Source: Bradyrhizobium sp. AZCC 2262
Lineage (GTDB): Bacteria > Pseudomonadota > Alphaproteobacteria > Rhizobiales > Xanthobacteraceae
DNA: 64,000 nt
NCBI RefSeq assembly: GCF_036924535.1
Contig: NZ_JAZHRT010000001.1
Span: forward strand, 1,364,001 to 1,428,000
Reading direction: 5' to 3'
Position 1 is the first letter of the stretch. The number at the start of each line of letters is the position of its first letter. A model generated the notes under the pieces. It was not told where the DNA came from. It was given only the letters and a program-made list of their open reading frames with translations, and did no database searches. A program made the position numbers and the translations under genes. This document shows, piece after piece, positions 52,890 to 62,807 of the stretch.

Positions 52890-54308
52890 CTACTCGTCCA
52901 GTATCCAGGTGTCCTTGGTACCGCCGCCCTGGCTCGAATTGACGACCAGCGAGCCTTCCTTCAGCGCCACCCGCGTCAGCCCGCCCGGCACGATGGTGAC
53001 GTGCTGGCTGCCGGTCAGCACGAACGGCCGCAGGTCGACATGGCGCGGCGCGAGGCCGGATGCGGTGCAGGTCGGGCAAGTTGACAGCGCCAGCGTCGGC
53101 TGGGCGATAAAGCCCTCCGGTTCGCGCTTGAGCTTGTCGCGGAACGCCTCGATCGTCGCTTTCGTCGCGGCGGGGCCGATCAGCATGCCGTAGCCGCCGG
53201 AGCCGTGGACTTCCTTCACCACCAGCTCGCCCAGATTGTCGAGCACGTAGGCCAGGTCCTTCGGCTCGCGGCAGCGCCAGGTCGGCACGTTCTTCAAGAT
53301 CGGTTCTTCGCCGAGATAGAATTTCACGACCTCGGGCATGTAGGAATAGATCGCCTTGTCGTCGGCAATCCCGGTGCCGACCGCGTTCGCCAGCGTGACG
53401 TTGCCCGCCGCATAGGCCGACATCAGCCCGGGGACGCCGAGCGCCGAATCCGGGCGGAAGGTGAGGGGATCGAGGAAATCGTCGTCGACCCGGCGGTAGA
53501 TCACGTCGACACGCTTCAGCCCTTCGGTGGTGCGCATGAACACTTCATCGTTCTTGACGATGAGGTCGCGGCCCTCGACCAGCTCGATGCCGAGCTTGTC
53601 GGCTAAAAACGAGTGTTCGTAGTACGCCGAATTGTAGACGCCGGGCGTCATCAGCGCGACTGTCGGCTCCGCCGAGGCTGAGAGCGGCGCCACCGAACGC
53701 AACGCCGACAGCAGTACGTCGGGATATCGTTCCACCGGTGCAACGCGGTGCCGCGCGAACAGGTCCGGAAACAGCCGCATCATGATTTCGCGGTTTTCCA
53801 GCATGTAGGAGACGCCCGACGGCGTCCGCGCATTGTCCTCCAGCACGATGAAATTGTCGGCGTCAACCCGGACGATATCGATCCCGGCGATGTGCACGTA
53901 GACATCGTGCGGCACGCTCTGGCCGTTCATCTCGGGGCGGAACACCGGGTTCTGGAAGATCAGGTCGTCGGGAATGATGTTGGCGCGCAGGATGTCGCGG
54001 GCGTGATAGATGTCGCGCAGGAACATGTTGAGCGCGCGGACCCGCTGCTTCAGGCCCTTTTCCAGCAGCGTCCATTCCTTGGCCGACATGATCCGCGGGA
54101 TCACGTCGAAGGGAATCAGCCGCTCCTGGGCTTCGGCGTCGCCATAGACGGCGAAGGTGATGCCGATCCGGCGGAACAGCAGTTCCGCCTCCTGCCGGCG
54201 ATATTCCAGGGCGTCCGGAGGCGTCTCCTTCAGCCAGCGGGAGAGCTCTCGATAGGCCGGGCGGAGTTCGCCGCCGGGGCCGTTCATTTCATCGAAGGCA
54301 ACTGCCAT
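52890..54308 (-). CDS. Circularly permuted ATP-grasp protein
   Basis: Predicted 472-residue ligase-fold protein of the circularly permuted ATP-grasp type. It has RIGITFAVYGDAEAQERLIP, DFIVLEDNARTPSGVSYMLE (as DNFIVLEDNARTPSGVSYML), NAVGTGIADDKAIYSYMPEV and ELVVKEVHGSGGYGMLIGPA. ATP-grasp enzymes join a carboxylate to an amine. Here the partner is thought to be a peptide or protein later acted on by the linked transglutaminase (inference). First gene of the three-gene unit. Confidence 0.92.
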   Translation of the reverse strand: MAVAFDEMNGPGGELRPAYRELSRWLKETPPDALEYRRQEAELLFRRIGITFAVYGDAEAQERLIPFDVIPRIMSAKEWTLLEKGLKQRVRALNMFLRDIYHARDILRANIIPDDLIFQNPVFRPEMNGQSVPHDVYVHIAGIDIVRVDADNFIVLEDNARTPSGVSYMLENREIMMRLFPDLFARHRVAPVERYPDVLLSALRSVAPLSASAEPTVALMTPGVYNSAYYEHSFLADKLGIELVEGRDLIVKNDEVFMRTTEGLKRVDVIYRRVDDDFLDPLTFRPDSALGVPGLMSAYAAGNVTLANAVGTGIADDKAIYSYMPEVVKFYLGEEPILKNVPTWRCREPKDLAYVLDNLGELVVKEVHGSGGYGMLIGPAATKATIEAFRDKLKREPEGFIAQPTLALSTCPTCTASGLAPRHVDLRPFVLTGSQHVTIVPGGLTRVALKEGSLVVNSSQGGGTKDTWILDE

Positions 54309-54435
54309 AAATCCTGACTATTTCTCGAAGCCATGCGGCACAGTGCATGACTTCACGGGATGGTAGCAAGGCCCGGGCCAGCGCGATATGCATTGGCCAG
54401 CGGCATTTGGTATGGGTAGCTCGCCGCGCTGCCCT

Positions 54436-54468
54436 AAAAAAAGGCTGCCGGGTGCTTATTTCGGCAGC
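54436..54468 (-). terminator. Terminator-like hairpin in the ATP-grasp leader
   Basis: On the minus strand, GCTGCCG-N11-CGGCAGC (54444-54468) is followed by seven T residues (54436-54442). It lies 128 bases upstream of the ATP-grasp start and downstream of nothing coding on that strand. Could be an attenuator, or terminate antisense transcription running away from cinA. Confidence 0.55.
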
Positions 54469-54528
54469 AAACCCCCGTGACTTCAATGCGTTGCTTGCGC
54501 AAGTTACGGGGACAGGTGGGGAGAAGTC

Positions 54529-55260
54529 ATGAGCGAGATCGTCACGGCGGGTATTCTGGTTATCGGCGACGAGATCCTGTCCGGCCGGACCAAGGACAAG
54601 AACATCGGCTTCATCGCCGAATACCTGACCAATATCGGGATCGACCTCAAGGAGGTCCGCGTCGTCGCCGACGACGAGGCCGACATCATCTCAGCCCTTG
54701 ATGCACTGCGACATCGCTACAACTACGTCTTCACGACCGGCGGCATCGGGCCGACCCATGATGACATCACCGCCGACAGCGTTGCGAAAGCGTTCGGCGT
54801 CGGGATCGACCATCACCCCGAGGTGGTGGCGCGGTTTCGCGAGCGCTGGAGCGAGCAGGATCTGAACGAGGCGCGGCTGCGGATGGCCCGCGTGCCCGAT
54901 GGCGCCGAACTGATCCAGAGCGCGACCATCCTGGCGCCCGGCTTCAAGCTCGGCAATGTCATCGTGATGGCCGGCATCCCCTCGATCATGCAGGCGATGA
55001 TGGACATCGTCGCGCCCAAGCTGAAATCGGGCGTGCGGATGCTGTCGGACTCGGTTCGCGCCAACGCCCGGGAAGGCGACATCGGCGGGCCGTTGCGGGA
55101 CATCGCCAATGCGCACCCCGACACCATTATCGGCAGCTATCCGTTCATGGACGAGGACAAGAAGCCGAACACCAACCTGGTGGTCCGCTCGCGCGATCCG
55201 GAAAAGCTCAACGCCGCGATGGCCGCGGTGAAGGAGATGCTGGCGGGCATTCTGAGGTAG
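54529..55260 (+). CDS. CinA-like molybdopterin-binding domain protein
   Basis: Predicted 243-residue protein equal to the N-terminal MoCF_biosynth part of CinA: TAGILVIGDEILSGRTKDKN, FTTGGIGPTHDDITADSVAK, FKLGNVIVMAGIPSIMQAMM. The C-terminal nicotinamide-nucleotide amidase domain of full CinA is absent, so a pyrophosphatase-type or unknown role is more likely than deamidation. Ribosome site GGGGAG precedes the ATG. Confidence 0.88.
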   Translation: MSEIVTAGILVIGDEILSGRTKDKNIGFIAEYLTNIGIDLKEVRVVADDEADIISALDALRHRYNYVFTTGGIGPTHDDITADSVAKAFGVGIDHHPEVVARFRERWSEQDLNEARLRMARVPDGAELIQSATILAPGFKLGNVIVMAGIPSIMQAMMDIVAPKLKSGVRMLSDSVRANAREGDIGGPLRDIANAHPDTIIGSYPFMDEDKKPNTNLVVRSRDPEKLNAAMAAVKEMLAGILR

Positions 55261-55336
55261 CGACGAAGCGCAGGTGACCTTCGAAGTTCGCAAATAACGG
55301 GAGAACAAAAGTGACCGATTATTCCGGAGCGCGCTC

Positions 55337-55846
55337 GTGACTGCGCGCGAAAAAGCCACTCCGCCGCCGGAGAAAGCCTTCCCGGTCTCCTGGGACCAGT
55401 TTCACCGGGATTGCCGGGCGCTGACCTGGCGGCTCAACGAGGTCGGTCCATTTCATGCCATCATCGCGATTACCCGCGGTGGGCTGGTGCCGGCAGCCAT
55501 CGTGGCGCGCGAGCTCGGCATTCGCATCATCGATACCGTCTGCATTGCCAGCTACGACCATACCAAGCAGGGCGACCTGAAGGTTCTCAAGGGTGTTTCG
55601 ACCGAGGTAGCAGAACTCGGCGGCGGCACCGGCAAGGGGCTGTTGATCGTCGACGACCTCGTCGACACCGGCAAGACCGGGCGGCTGGTGCGTTCGATGA
55701 TGCCGGACGCGCATTTCGCCGCCGTCTATGCCAAGCCGCAGGGCAAGCCGCTGGTCGATACGTTTATTACGGAAGTGTCGCAGGACACCTGGATTCATTT
55801 TCCCTGGGATACCGCGCTGTCGTTCCAGCCGCCAATCCGTCCGTGA
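55337..55846 (+). CDS. gpt: Xanthine phosphoribosyltransferase
   Basis: Predicted 169-residue purine salvage enzyme converting xanthine (and guanine) with PRPP to nucleotides. It has [19 protein letters not shown], the PRPP-binding [17 protein letters not shown], and the C-terminal [12 protein letters not shown] expected of Gpt. A GTG start is used; no ATG fits. The tail extends a few residues beyond E. coli Gpt. Confidence 0.92.
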   Translation: MTAREKATPPPEKAFPVSWDQFHRDCRALTWRLNEVGPFHAIIAITRGGLVPAAIVARELGIRIIDTVCIASYDHTKQGDLKVLKGVSTEVAELGGGTGKGLLIVDDLVDTGKTGRLVRSMMPDAHFAAVYAKPQGKPLVDTFITEVSQDTWIHFPWDTALSFQPPIRP

Positions 55847-55869
55847 CGGCGGGGTGTGATCAAGACGGG

Positions 55870-56706
55870 ATGGTGGCCGTGAGCGGACAGCAGGCTTCCA
55901 CTTGGCCGATAAGGTTCGCTCTGGTGATGGCGCTTGCGGCGCTGTTCGGACAGGCCGTCGTCCATGCCCAGACCTCGGTTAATTCGGTTCCGGGCGCCGA
56001 TGCGGCCTTGATCGAAGACATCGTGACCGGCAGCCGTGTCCTCGCCGATTTCGGCGTTCTCGACGGTTTCGGCCATGTCAGCGCCCGCCATCCCGCCAAC
56101 CCCGATCGCTTCCTGATGTCGCGCTCGCTTGCGCCCGCGCTTGTCACGGCCGACGACATCATGGAATTCGACCTCGACGGCAATGCCGTGGATGCGCGTG
56201 GGCGCACGCTGTTCCTGGAGCGCTTCATCCACAGCGAAATCTACCGGGCGCGGCCGGACGTCATGTCTGTTGTCCACACCCATTCGCCCGGCGTCATTCC
56301 GTACACGATCAGCCAGGTCCCGTTGCGCGCGGTATTCCACAACGCGGCGTTCCTGGCGGCCGGCGCGCCGGTATGGGACATCCGAAAGGACTTTGGCGAG
56401 ACCGACATGCTGGTCCGCAACGCCGCGATCGGCAAGGATTTGGCGCTGACGCTCGGCGACAAAACGGTGGTCTTGATGCGCGGCCATGGGGATGTGGCGG
56501 TCGGACCGTCGGTAAAACTGGCGGTGTTCCGCGCCTACTACACCGACGTCAATGCAAAACTGCAGTCGCAGGCGATCGCACTCGGTGGCGAGCCGAGCTA
56601 TCTGACGCCGGGAGAAGGCGCCAAAGCCGATGTGGTGAATCTGGCGATCGTCGACCGTATCTGGAACCTGTGGAAGATGCGCGTCCCGACGCCGCCTGCA
56701 AAGTAG
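55870..56706 (+). CDS. Class II aldolase/adducin-family protein with signal peptide
   Basis: Predicted 278 residues. An N-terminal signal sequence (FALVMALAALFGQAVVHAQT, cleaved near residue 33) precedes a class II aldolase domain. Motifs: FGVLDGFGHVSARHP, VVHTHSPGVIPYT with the metal-binding HTH pair, and VVLMRGHGDVAVGPSVKLAV with a third His. Export of this fold is unusual, since fuculose-type aldolases are cytoplasmic. Its periplasmic substrate is unknown. GTG 55873 is an alternative start. Confidence 0.82.
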   Translation: MVAVSGQQASTWPIRFALVMALAALFGQAVVHAQTSVNSVPGADAALIEDIVTGSRVLADFGVLDGFGHVSARHPANPDRFLMSRSLAPALVTADDIMEFDLDGNAVDARGRTLFLERFIHSEIYRARPDVMSVVHTHSPGVIPYTISQVPLRAVFHNAAFLAAGAPVWDIRKDFGETDMLVRNAAIGKDLALTLGDKTVVLMRGHGDVAVGPSVKLAVFRAYYTDVNAKLQSQAIALGGEPSYLTPGEGAKADVVNLAIVDRIWNLWKMRVPTPPAK

Positions 56707-56732
56707 CTCCGCCCAAATTCGCTCAGGTCGAT

Positions 56733-57347
56733 ATGCCCCTTCAAAACCGCGTCACACCTACCGGCGACATCATCGCCACGGCGCATCGCGGCCTGTTCAC
56801 CGGCAACCGCGGCATCATCCATGACCCCGCGACCAAGACCTTATTGAAAAAGCGTTGGTCGAGCCCTGCGTGGATCACCTGCGTCTGCGAATTCAGGGGA
56901 TGGCGGCGCAAGGTGATGGGCGGGCGGAGCTGGACCGAGCTGTTCTTTCTCGACGAAGCCACCGCATTCGCCGCCGGCCATCGCCCCTGTTTCTTCTGCC
57001 GCCGTGATGACGCCAACCGGTTTCGCGCGGCGTGGGAGAAGGGCAATGGCGTGAAAAGCATTCTGGCGCGCGAGATGGACGCCGTATTGCATGGTGAGCG
57101 GCTGGAACGCGGCAAGAAGCGGCTGCATCCGCTGCCGATGCCGGTGCAAAAGTTGCCCGACGGCGCGATGGTGCAGCACGCCGAAGAGAGTTTTCTGATC
57201 GTGGAGGGCAGGGCGCTGCATTGGTCGATGGCTGGTTATCAGAAAGCGGAAGCCGCACTCAAGAACGCGATGCTGCTGACGCCGCCGTCAACGTTGCACG
57301 CGCTCAGTGCTGGATATCGGCCGCTGCTGCATCCGAGCGCGAGTTAG
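56733..57347 (+). CDS. Conserved hypothetical protein with CxxC motif
   Basis: Predicted 204 residues. It has RGLFTGNRGIIHDPATKTLL near the start, WITCVCEFRGWRRKVMGGRS, FFLDEATAFAAGHRPCFFCR with a CFFC pair, and FLIVEGRALHWSMAGY. The pattern is shared by uncharacterised alphaproteobacterial proteins. Two CxC/CxxC pairs could bind zinc. Rich in Arg/Lys, cytoplasmic. Function unknown. Confidence 0.72.
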   Translation: MPLQNRVTPTGDIIATAHRGLFTGNRGIIHDPATKTLLKKRWSSPAWITCVCEFRGWRRKVMGGRSWTELFFLDEATAFAAGHRPCFFCRRDDANRFRAAWEKGNGVKSILAREMDAVLHGERLERGKKRLHPLPMPVQKLPDGAMVQHAEESFLIVEGRALHWSMAGYQKAEAALKNAMLLTPPSTLHALSAGYRPLLHPSAS

Positions 57348-57381
57348 TTAGCGAAGGCGATACCGCTTGCGCGGTCTGCCC

Positions 57382-57482
57382 TCTCTTCCGCTTGCGGGGG
57401 AGAGCTGGAGTGGGCGCTCTCTCCGCGAGTAACGCTCGTGGAGGCAGCCCCCACCCTAATCCTCCCCCGCAAGCGGGAGAGG
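57382..57482. repeat. Intergenic palindromic repeat (family R7)
   Basis: CTCTCTTCCGCTTGCGGGGGAG at the left pairs imperfectly with CTCCCCCGCAAGCGGGAGAGG at the right. Between them lie GAGTAACGCTCG-type inner arms. Positioned between convergent genes. Confidence 0.75.
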
Positions 57483-57493
57483 GAATGGAAGCA

Positions 57494-58516
57494 TCACCCG
57501 AGCCGCTGCCTCGCCAGCTTCGCCCCCGCGCCCAGCGCCGCCAGCTTCGCCTCCGCGATGTCCCGCCGCATCGGCGCCATGCCGCAATTCGTCGTCGCGA
57601 CGATGTTGCTCAACGGCACGAATTTCGAAACGGCCTCGATCACCTTCACGACATCCTCCGCGGTCTCGACGGTGTCGCTGGCGACGTCGATCACGCCGGC
57701 CTGGACGACCTTGCCGGGGAGCAGCGCCAGCAGGTCGAGCGGCACTTTCGAATTGCGGCACTCGATCGCGACCTGCTGGATCGGGCTTTTTTCGATCGCC
57801 GGGAAAATATCCTCGTACTGCCGCCACTCGCTGCCCAGCGTCTGCTTCCAGTCGGTATTGGCCTTGATGCCGTAGCCATAGCAGATGTGGACGGCGGTGG
57901 TGCAGGTCAGGCCTTCGGCGGCGCGCTCCAGTGCCCTGATGCCCCAGTCGGAGACTTCGTCCATGAAGACGTTGAAGGCGGGCTCGTCGAACTGGATCAC
58001 ATCGACACCGTCGGCCTGCAGCGCCTTGGCCTCGTTGTTGAGCAGTTCGGCAAAGGCGAACGCCATCTTGACCTTGTCGCCGTAATACTTGTCAGCGACC
58101 GTGTCGGCGATCGTCATCGGGCCGGGCAGGGTGAATTTCAGCTTGTGGGTAGTGTGGGTGCGGGCGACGCGGGCTTCATCGGCATGGACGCGGCCCTTTA
58201 GCGTCAGCGGCGCGACCACCTGCGGCACCATCGCCTTGTAGCGGTCTTTCCTGATGCCCATCTCGACCTTGTGGGCGAAATCGATGCCCTCGACCTTCTC
58301 CAGAAAGCCGTGGACGAAATGCTGGCGGGCCTGCTCGCCCTCCGTGACGATATCGACGCCGGCATCCTCCTGCAGCTTCACCGCCAGCATGGTGGCGTCC
58401 CGCTTGGCGCGGGCGAGTTCGTCGCCTTTTGCTCGCCAGGGCGCCCACAGCGTGTTCGGCTCGGCCAGCCATTCCGGCTTCGGCAAAGAGCCTGCGATGG
58501 TGGTTGGAAACAGCAT
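57494..58516 (-). CDS. MetE-like cobalamin-independent methionine synthase (C-terminal type)
   Basis: Predicted 340-residue zinc methyltransferase equal to the C-terminal catalytic half of MetE. It has LFPTTIAGSLPKPEWLAEPN, FTLPGPMTIADTVADKYYG, VIQFDEPAFNVFMDEV, the zinc-site region TAVHICYGYG, VAIECRNSK and ATTNCGMAPM. GGGAGG precedes ATG 58516. These short versions can use methylcobalamin or other small methyl donors; the natural donor is not predictable. Divergent from the GST gene. Confidence 0.9.
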   Translation of the reverse strand: MLFPTTIAGSLPKPEWLAEPNTLWAPWRAKGDELARAKRDATMLAVKLQEDAGVDIVTEGEQARQHFVHGFLEKVEGIDFAHKVEMGIRKDRYKAMVPQVVAPLTLKGRVHADEARVARTHTTHKLKFTLPGPMTIADTVADKYYGDKVKMAFAFAELLNNEAKALQADGVDVIQFDEPAFNVFMDEVSDWGIRALERAAEGLTCTTAVHICYGYGIKANTDWKQTLGSEWRQYEDIFPAIEKSPIQQVAIECRNSKVPLDLLALLPGKVVQAGVIDVASDTVETAEDVVKVIEAVSKFVPLSNIVATTNCGMAPMRRDIAEAKLAALGAGAKLARQRLG

Positions 58517-58633
58517 GGGAGCCTCCCGATTGGTTCTGATTGAGCGCCTGTCTGCCATGTCTTAAGATCGAGGTACAGAACAACAAAAGTCGCCATCACG
58601 GGGAATATTCCCGCATCGGCAGCTAGGGGAGCC

Positions 58634-59335
58634 ATGATCGACCTGCACTATGCGCCGACGCCCAATGGCTGGAAAATCTCGATCATGCTGGAGGAACTCG
58701 GGCTTCCCTATCGGGTCATCCCCGTCAACATCCGCGCCGGCGAGCAGTTCAGGCCGGAATTTCTGGCGATCAGCCCGAACAACCGGATTCCGGCCATCGT
58801 GGACCACGAACCCGCCGACGGGCAGGGGCCGTTTCCGGTGTTCGAGACCGGCGCGATCCTGATCTACCTCGCCGACAAGACCGGGCGCTTTTTGCCGAAA
58901 GAGATGCGGGCGCGCTCCCACGTCATCGAATGGCTGATGTGGCAGGTGAGTGGGCTCGGGCCCATGCTCGGCCAGCACGGCCATTTCGCGCTCTACGCGG
59001 CAGAAAAAATCCCTTACGCGATCGAACGCTACCGCGACGAGGCGGCGCGGCTCTACCGCGTGCTCGATACGCAGTTGGGCAAGACCGGCGCCTATGTCGC
59101 GGGCGACTACTCGATCGCCGATATCGCCTGCTTCCCCTGGACCATGACCCACAAGGCGCAGGGCTTTACCCTCGACGATTATCCGAACATCAAACGCTGG
59201 TACGCGGAAGTGCGCGCCCGGCCGCAGGTGCAAGCCGGGCTCGCGATCGGAAAATTCGTGAAGGAGCCGTTCGACGAGGAGGCGCGGAAGAATATGTTTG
59301 GACAACGCGCGAAGGAGATGGCGGAGAGGAAGTGA
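58634..59335 (+). CDS. Glutathione S-transferase (YghU/Ure2p-like)
   Basis: Predicted 233-residue GST. The N-terminal thioredoxin domain is YAPTPNGWKISIMLEELGLP, SPNNRIPAIVDHEPADGQG and FETGAILIYLADKTGRFLP. The helical C-domain is GDYSIADIACFPWTMTHKAQ. The TPNGWK motif marks the nu-class/YfcG-like group with disulfide-bond reductase activity. Substrate unknown. Confidence 0.92.
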   Translation: MIDLHYAPTPNGWKISIMLEELGLPYRVIPVNIRAGEQFRPEFLAISPNNRIPAIVDHEPADGQGPFPVFETGAILIYLADKTGRFLPKEMRARSHVIEWLMWQVSGLGPMLGQHGHFALYAAEKIPYAIERYRDEAARLYRVLDTQLGKTGAYVAGDYSIADIACFPWTMTHKAQGFTLDDYPNIKRWYAEVRARPQVQAGLAIGKFVKEPFDEEARKNMFGQRAKEMAERK

Positions 59336-59342
59336 TTGCAGA

Positions 59343-59440
59343 CCCTCATGGTGAGGAGGCGCGAAGCGCCGTCTCGAACCACGAGGCCACGGACGGGCCT
59401 ACATCCTTCGCGACGCGCGTTCCGCGCTCCGCAGGATGAG
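59343..59440. repeat. Intergenic palindromic repeat (family R8)
   Basis: CCTCATGGTGAGGAGGCGCGAAGCGCC at the left and GCGCGTTCCGCGCTCCGCAGGATGAGG at the right form nested imperfect inverted repeats. Similar to the hairpin between groES and groEL. Confidence 0.7.
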
Positions 59441-59471
59441 GAGAATCAAGAATCAAACAAAAGGAAAGCCC

Positions 59472-60092
59472 ATGATCGAATTCTTCTTCGACTGCTCCAG
59501 TCCCTGGACCTATCTCGCCTTCCACAACATCCAGCCGCTCGCCAAAGAGTTCGGCGTCGAGATCAGTTGGCGGCCGATCCTGGTCGGCGGCATCTTCAAC
59601 ACCGTGAACCCCAGCGTCTATGCGCAGCGCGAGACGCCGGTGCCGTTGAAGGCGCGGTACATGAAGAAGGATCTCGCCGACTGGGCGCGCTCTGCGGGGC
59701 TTGCCATCAAGATGCCGCCGACGGTGTTTCCGGTGAACAGCGTGAAAGCAATGCGCGGCTGCATCTGGCTGGGCCAGGAATCTGGCGAACGCATGGTGCC
59801 GTTCGCCACCGCGGTGTTCGAGACCTATTGGGGCGGCGACAAGGACATTTCGCAGGACTCGGTGCTGACGGAGGTCTGCAAGAAGGCCGGCGTCGACCAT
59901 GTCAAATTCTTCGAGGGCATCGGCCAGCAGTCGATCAAGGACCAGCTCAAGGCCAACACGGACGAGGTGATGGCGCGTGGCGGTTTCGGTTCGCCGACGA
60001 TCTTTGTTGACAAGACTGACATGTACTTCGGCAACGACCGAATGCTGCTGATCCGCGAGGCGCTGGAGCGCCTGAAAGCGCGGGCCGCCTGA
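59472..60092 (+). CDS. 2-hydroxychromene-2-carboxylate isomerase-type DsbA-fold protein
   Basis: Predicted 206-residue kappa-class GST/HCCA-isomerase-like protein. It has FFFDCSSPWTYLAFHNIQPL with the active-site Ser-Ser-Pro, WRPILVGGIFNTVNPS, and FGSPTIFVDKTDMYFGND containing the cis-Pro. AAAGGA precedes ATG 59472. The stop overlaps the start of the next gene (TGATG). Probably glutathione-dependent. Confidence 0.9.
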   Translation: MIEFFFDCSSPWTYLAFHNIQPLAKEFGVEISWRPILVGGIFNTVNPSVYAQRETPVPLKARYMKKDLADWARSAGLAIKMPPTVFPVNSVKAMRGCIWLGQESGERMVPFATAVFETYWGGDKDISQDSVLTEVCKKAGVDHVKFFEGIGQQSIKDQLKANTDEVMARGGFGSPTIFVDKTDMYFGNDRMLLIREALERLKARAA

Positions 60093-61066
60093 TGCCGAAG
60101 GCCGTCGTCTGCCGCGAGCTTGGGCCGCCGGAGAGCCTGCGCCTGGAAACGTTTGACGCCATGCCGCTGGCGCCGGGTCAGGTGCGTGTCGCTATCCGCG
60201 CCGCCGGGTTGAACTTCCCCGACGTTCTGATGGCGGCGGGCGAGTATCAGCTCAAGCCGCCGCTGCCGTTCACGCCGGGTATGGAAGCCGCCGGCGATGT
60301 CGTCGAGGTCAACGCGGCCGAAGGCGTCGCGGTTGGTGATCGCGTGATCGTCAAGATGCGGCACGGCGCCTATTCCGATGAAGCCGTCGCGACGCCGTCG
60401 CAACTCGTAAAACTGCCGTCGAATTTCGACTACGCCGAGGGCGCGACGTTCCTGGCCGGCCACGGCACCGCCTATCACGCGCTGATCGATCGCGGCCGGC
60501 TCGAACCGGGCGAGGTGCTGCTGGTGCACGGCGCGGGCGGCGGTGTCGGGCTCGCCGCCGTCGAAATCGGCAAGATGCTCGGCGCGACGGTGATTGCGAC
60601 AGCTTCCAGCGACGAGAAGCTTGCGATTGCGAAAGCCAGGGGCGCCGATCATCTCATCCGCTACGATCGCGAGCCGTTCCGCGATGCCGTCAAGCGCATC
60701 ACGGACGGGCAGGGCGCTGACGTGGTATTCGACCCCGTCGGCGGCGAAGTATTCGAGAACTCGATGCGCTGCATCAACTGGGGCGCAAGGCTGCTGGTCA
60801 TCGGCTTCACCGGCGGCATTGGGCTTGCAAAGACCAATCTTCTGATGATCAAGGGCGCGAGTGTGCTCGGCGTCCGAGCCGGCGAAGCGGTGCGGAGAAA
60901 TCCCGCGCTCGGCGAGGTCAGGATCAAGGCGCTCGCGGAATGGGCGGAGGCCGGAAAGGTGCGTCCGAATATCTCGCATCGGCTGCCGCTTGAGGATTAC
61001 GCGAAGGCGATGAGGCTGCTCATCGATCGAAAGGCGATCGGGCGCGTGGCGCTGACGATGGGGTAA
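60092..61066 (+). CDS. Zinc-independent NADPH:quinone oxidoreductase (MDR family)
   Basis: Predicted 324-residue medium-chain dehydrogenase. It has AAGLNFPDVLMAAGEYQLKP, FTPGMEAAGDVVEVN, the cofactor loop VLLVHGAGGGVGLAAVEIGK, then GADHLIRYDREPF and WGARLLVIGFTGG. It lacks the catalytic zinc ligands, as in QOR/crotonyl-type enzymes. Translationally coupled to the isomerase upstream. Confidence 0.92.
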   Translation: MPKAVVCRELGPPESLRLETFDAMPLAPGQVRVAIRAAGLNFPDVLMAAGEYQLKPPLPFTPGMEAAGDVVEVNAAEGVAVGDRVIVKMRHGAYSDEAVATPSQLVKLPSNFDYAEGATFLAGHGTAYHALIDRGRLEPGEVLLVHGAGGGVGLAAVEIGKMLGATVIATASSDEKLAIAKARGADHLIRYDREPFRDAVKRITDGQGADVVFDPVGGEVFENSMRCINWGARLLVIGFTGGIGLAKTNLLMIKGASVLGVRAGEAVRRNPALGEVRIKALAEWAEAGKVRPNISHRLPLEDYAKAMRLLIDRKAIGRVALTMG

Positions 61067-61068
61067 CC

Positions 61069-61739
61069 CTATGATCCAAACTTTCCAGCCTTCAAAAACG
61101 CAATCGTCTGCGCGATCGCAACACTATGCCGCACCAGCCAGGGATGCGAGGTGCGGATGACGATATGGTCCGCCATCCCGTCGAGTTTGGTGTTCGCCAC
61201 CGATACCCGTCCGTCATGCGGCTTCGGCAGGAATGCCGATGTGATCGGATAGATCGACCGGTTTCCGGCGACGATGCCAACGGGATAATTGACCGGTGGA
61301 AACAGTGCCTTGATCGCTTCATTTCGCTGCGTGCCGAGTTGCTGTCCGGCCGGTCCGAAAAAAGCGCGGTAAGGCCTGAGATGCCTGAGGCGGTCGGCGA
61401 TCTCGCTGCCGCTGTTCGGCGTGCCGAGCATGACGACACGGCCCAGGCGTTTTGGCCGATGTCTGGCAATGTAGACCCGGGCCAGCAAGCCGCCCATGGA
61501 ATGGCAGACGAAATGGACGGAACCGTCGACGTCCTCCGTAAAACGTTGGATAGCGGGATGGATGTCCTCCGCCAGCGCTTCCAGCGCGTTCCGGCGGCTC
61601 GCGTAGTCCAGGTTGAGCGCGGCGAAGCCACAGCCTTCCAGCGCCGCTTGCATCTTTCGAAACGATCGCGCCGTCCTGCTGATGCCATGGAGCAGGACGA
61701 CACCGTCTTGCGTCGCGTCGGTCGAGGCGGGCCGCTCGC

Positions 61740-61743
<4 letters not shown>
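61069..61743 (-). CDS. Alpha/beta-hydrolase (lipase/esterase type)
   Basis: Predicted 224-residue hydrolase. VVLLHGISRTARSFRKMQAA holds the oxyanion HG, and the nucleophile elbow is VHFVCHSMGGLLARVYIA (CHSMG). GTPNSGSEIADRL follows; a His near RTSHPWLV probably completes the triad. Its ATG overlaps the stop of the enoyl-CoA hydratase gene. Cytoplasmic; substrate unknown. Confidence 0.88.
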
Positions 61744-62630
<887 letters not shown>

Positions 62631-62684
62631 GGGACTGTTTCCTCTCGATTGTTCGTTTTTTGTCTAGCCCAGCTCAAGAATGTC

Positions 62685-62797
62685 GTCGTGCCCGGGCAAA
62701 AGCGCGAAGCGCGTCTTCGCGCCAGATGTCCGGGCATCCAGGTCTTTTCGTTCGGCAGAGTAAGAGCGTGGATGGCCGGGACAAGCCCGGCCATGAC
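62685..62797. repeat. Intergenic palindromic repeat (family R4, second copy)
   Basis: GTCGTGCCCGGGC...GGCCATGAC with the inner AAGCGCGAAGCGCG / CGCGCCAGATGTCCGGGCAT arrangement closely matches 51783-51902. Confidence 0.8.
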
Positions 62798-62807
62798 GGG
62801 GTCTGAA

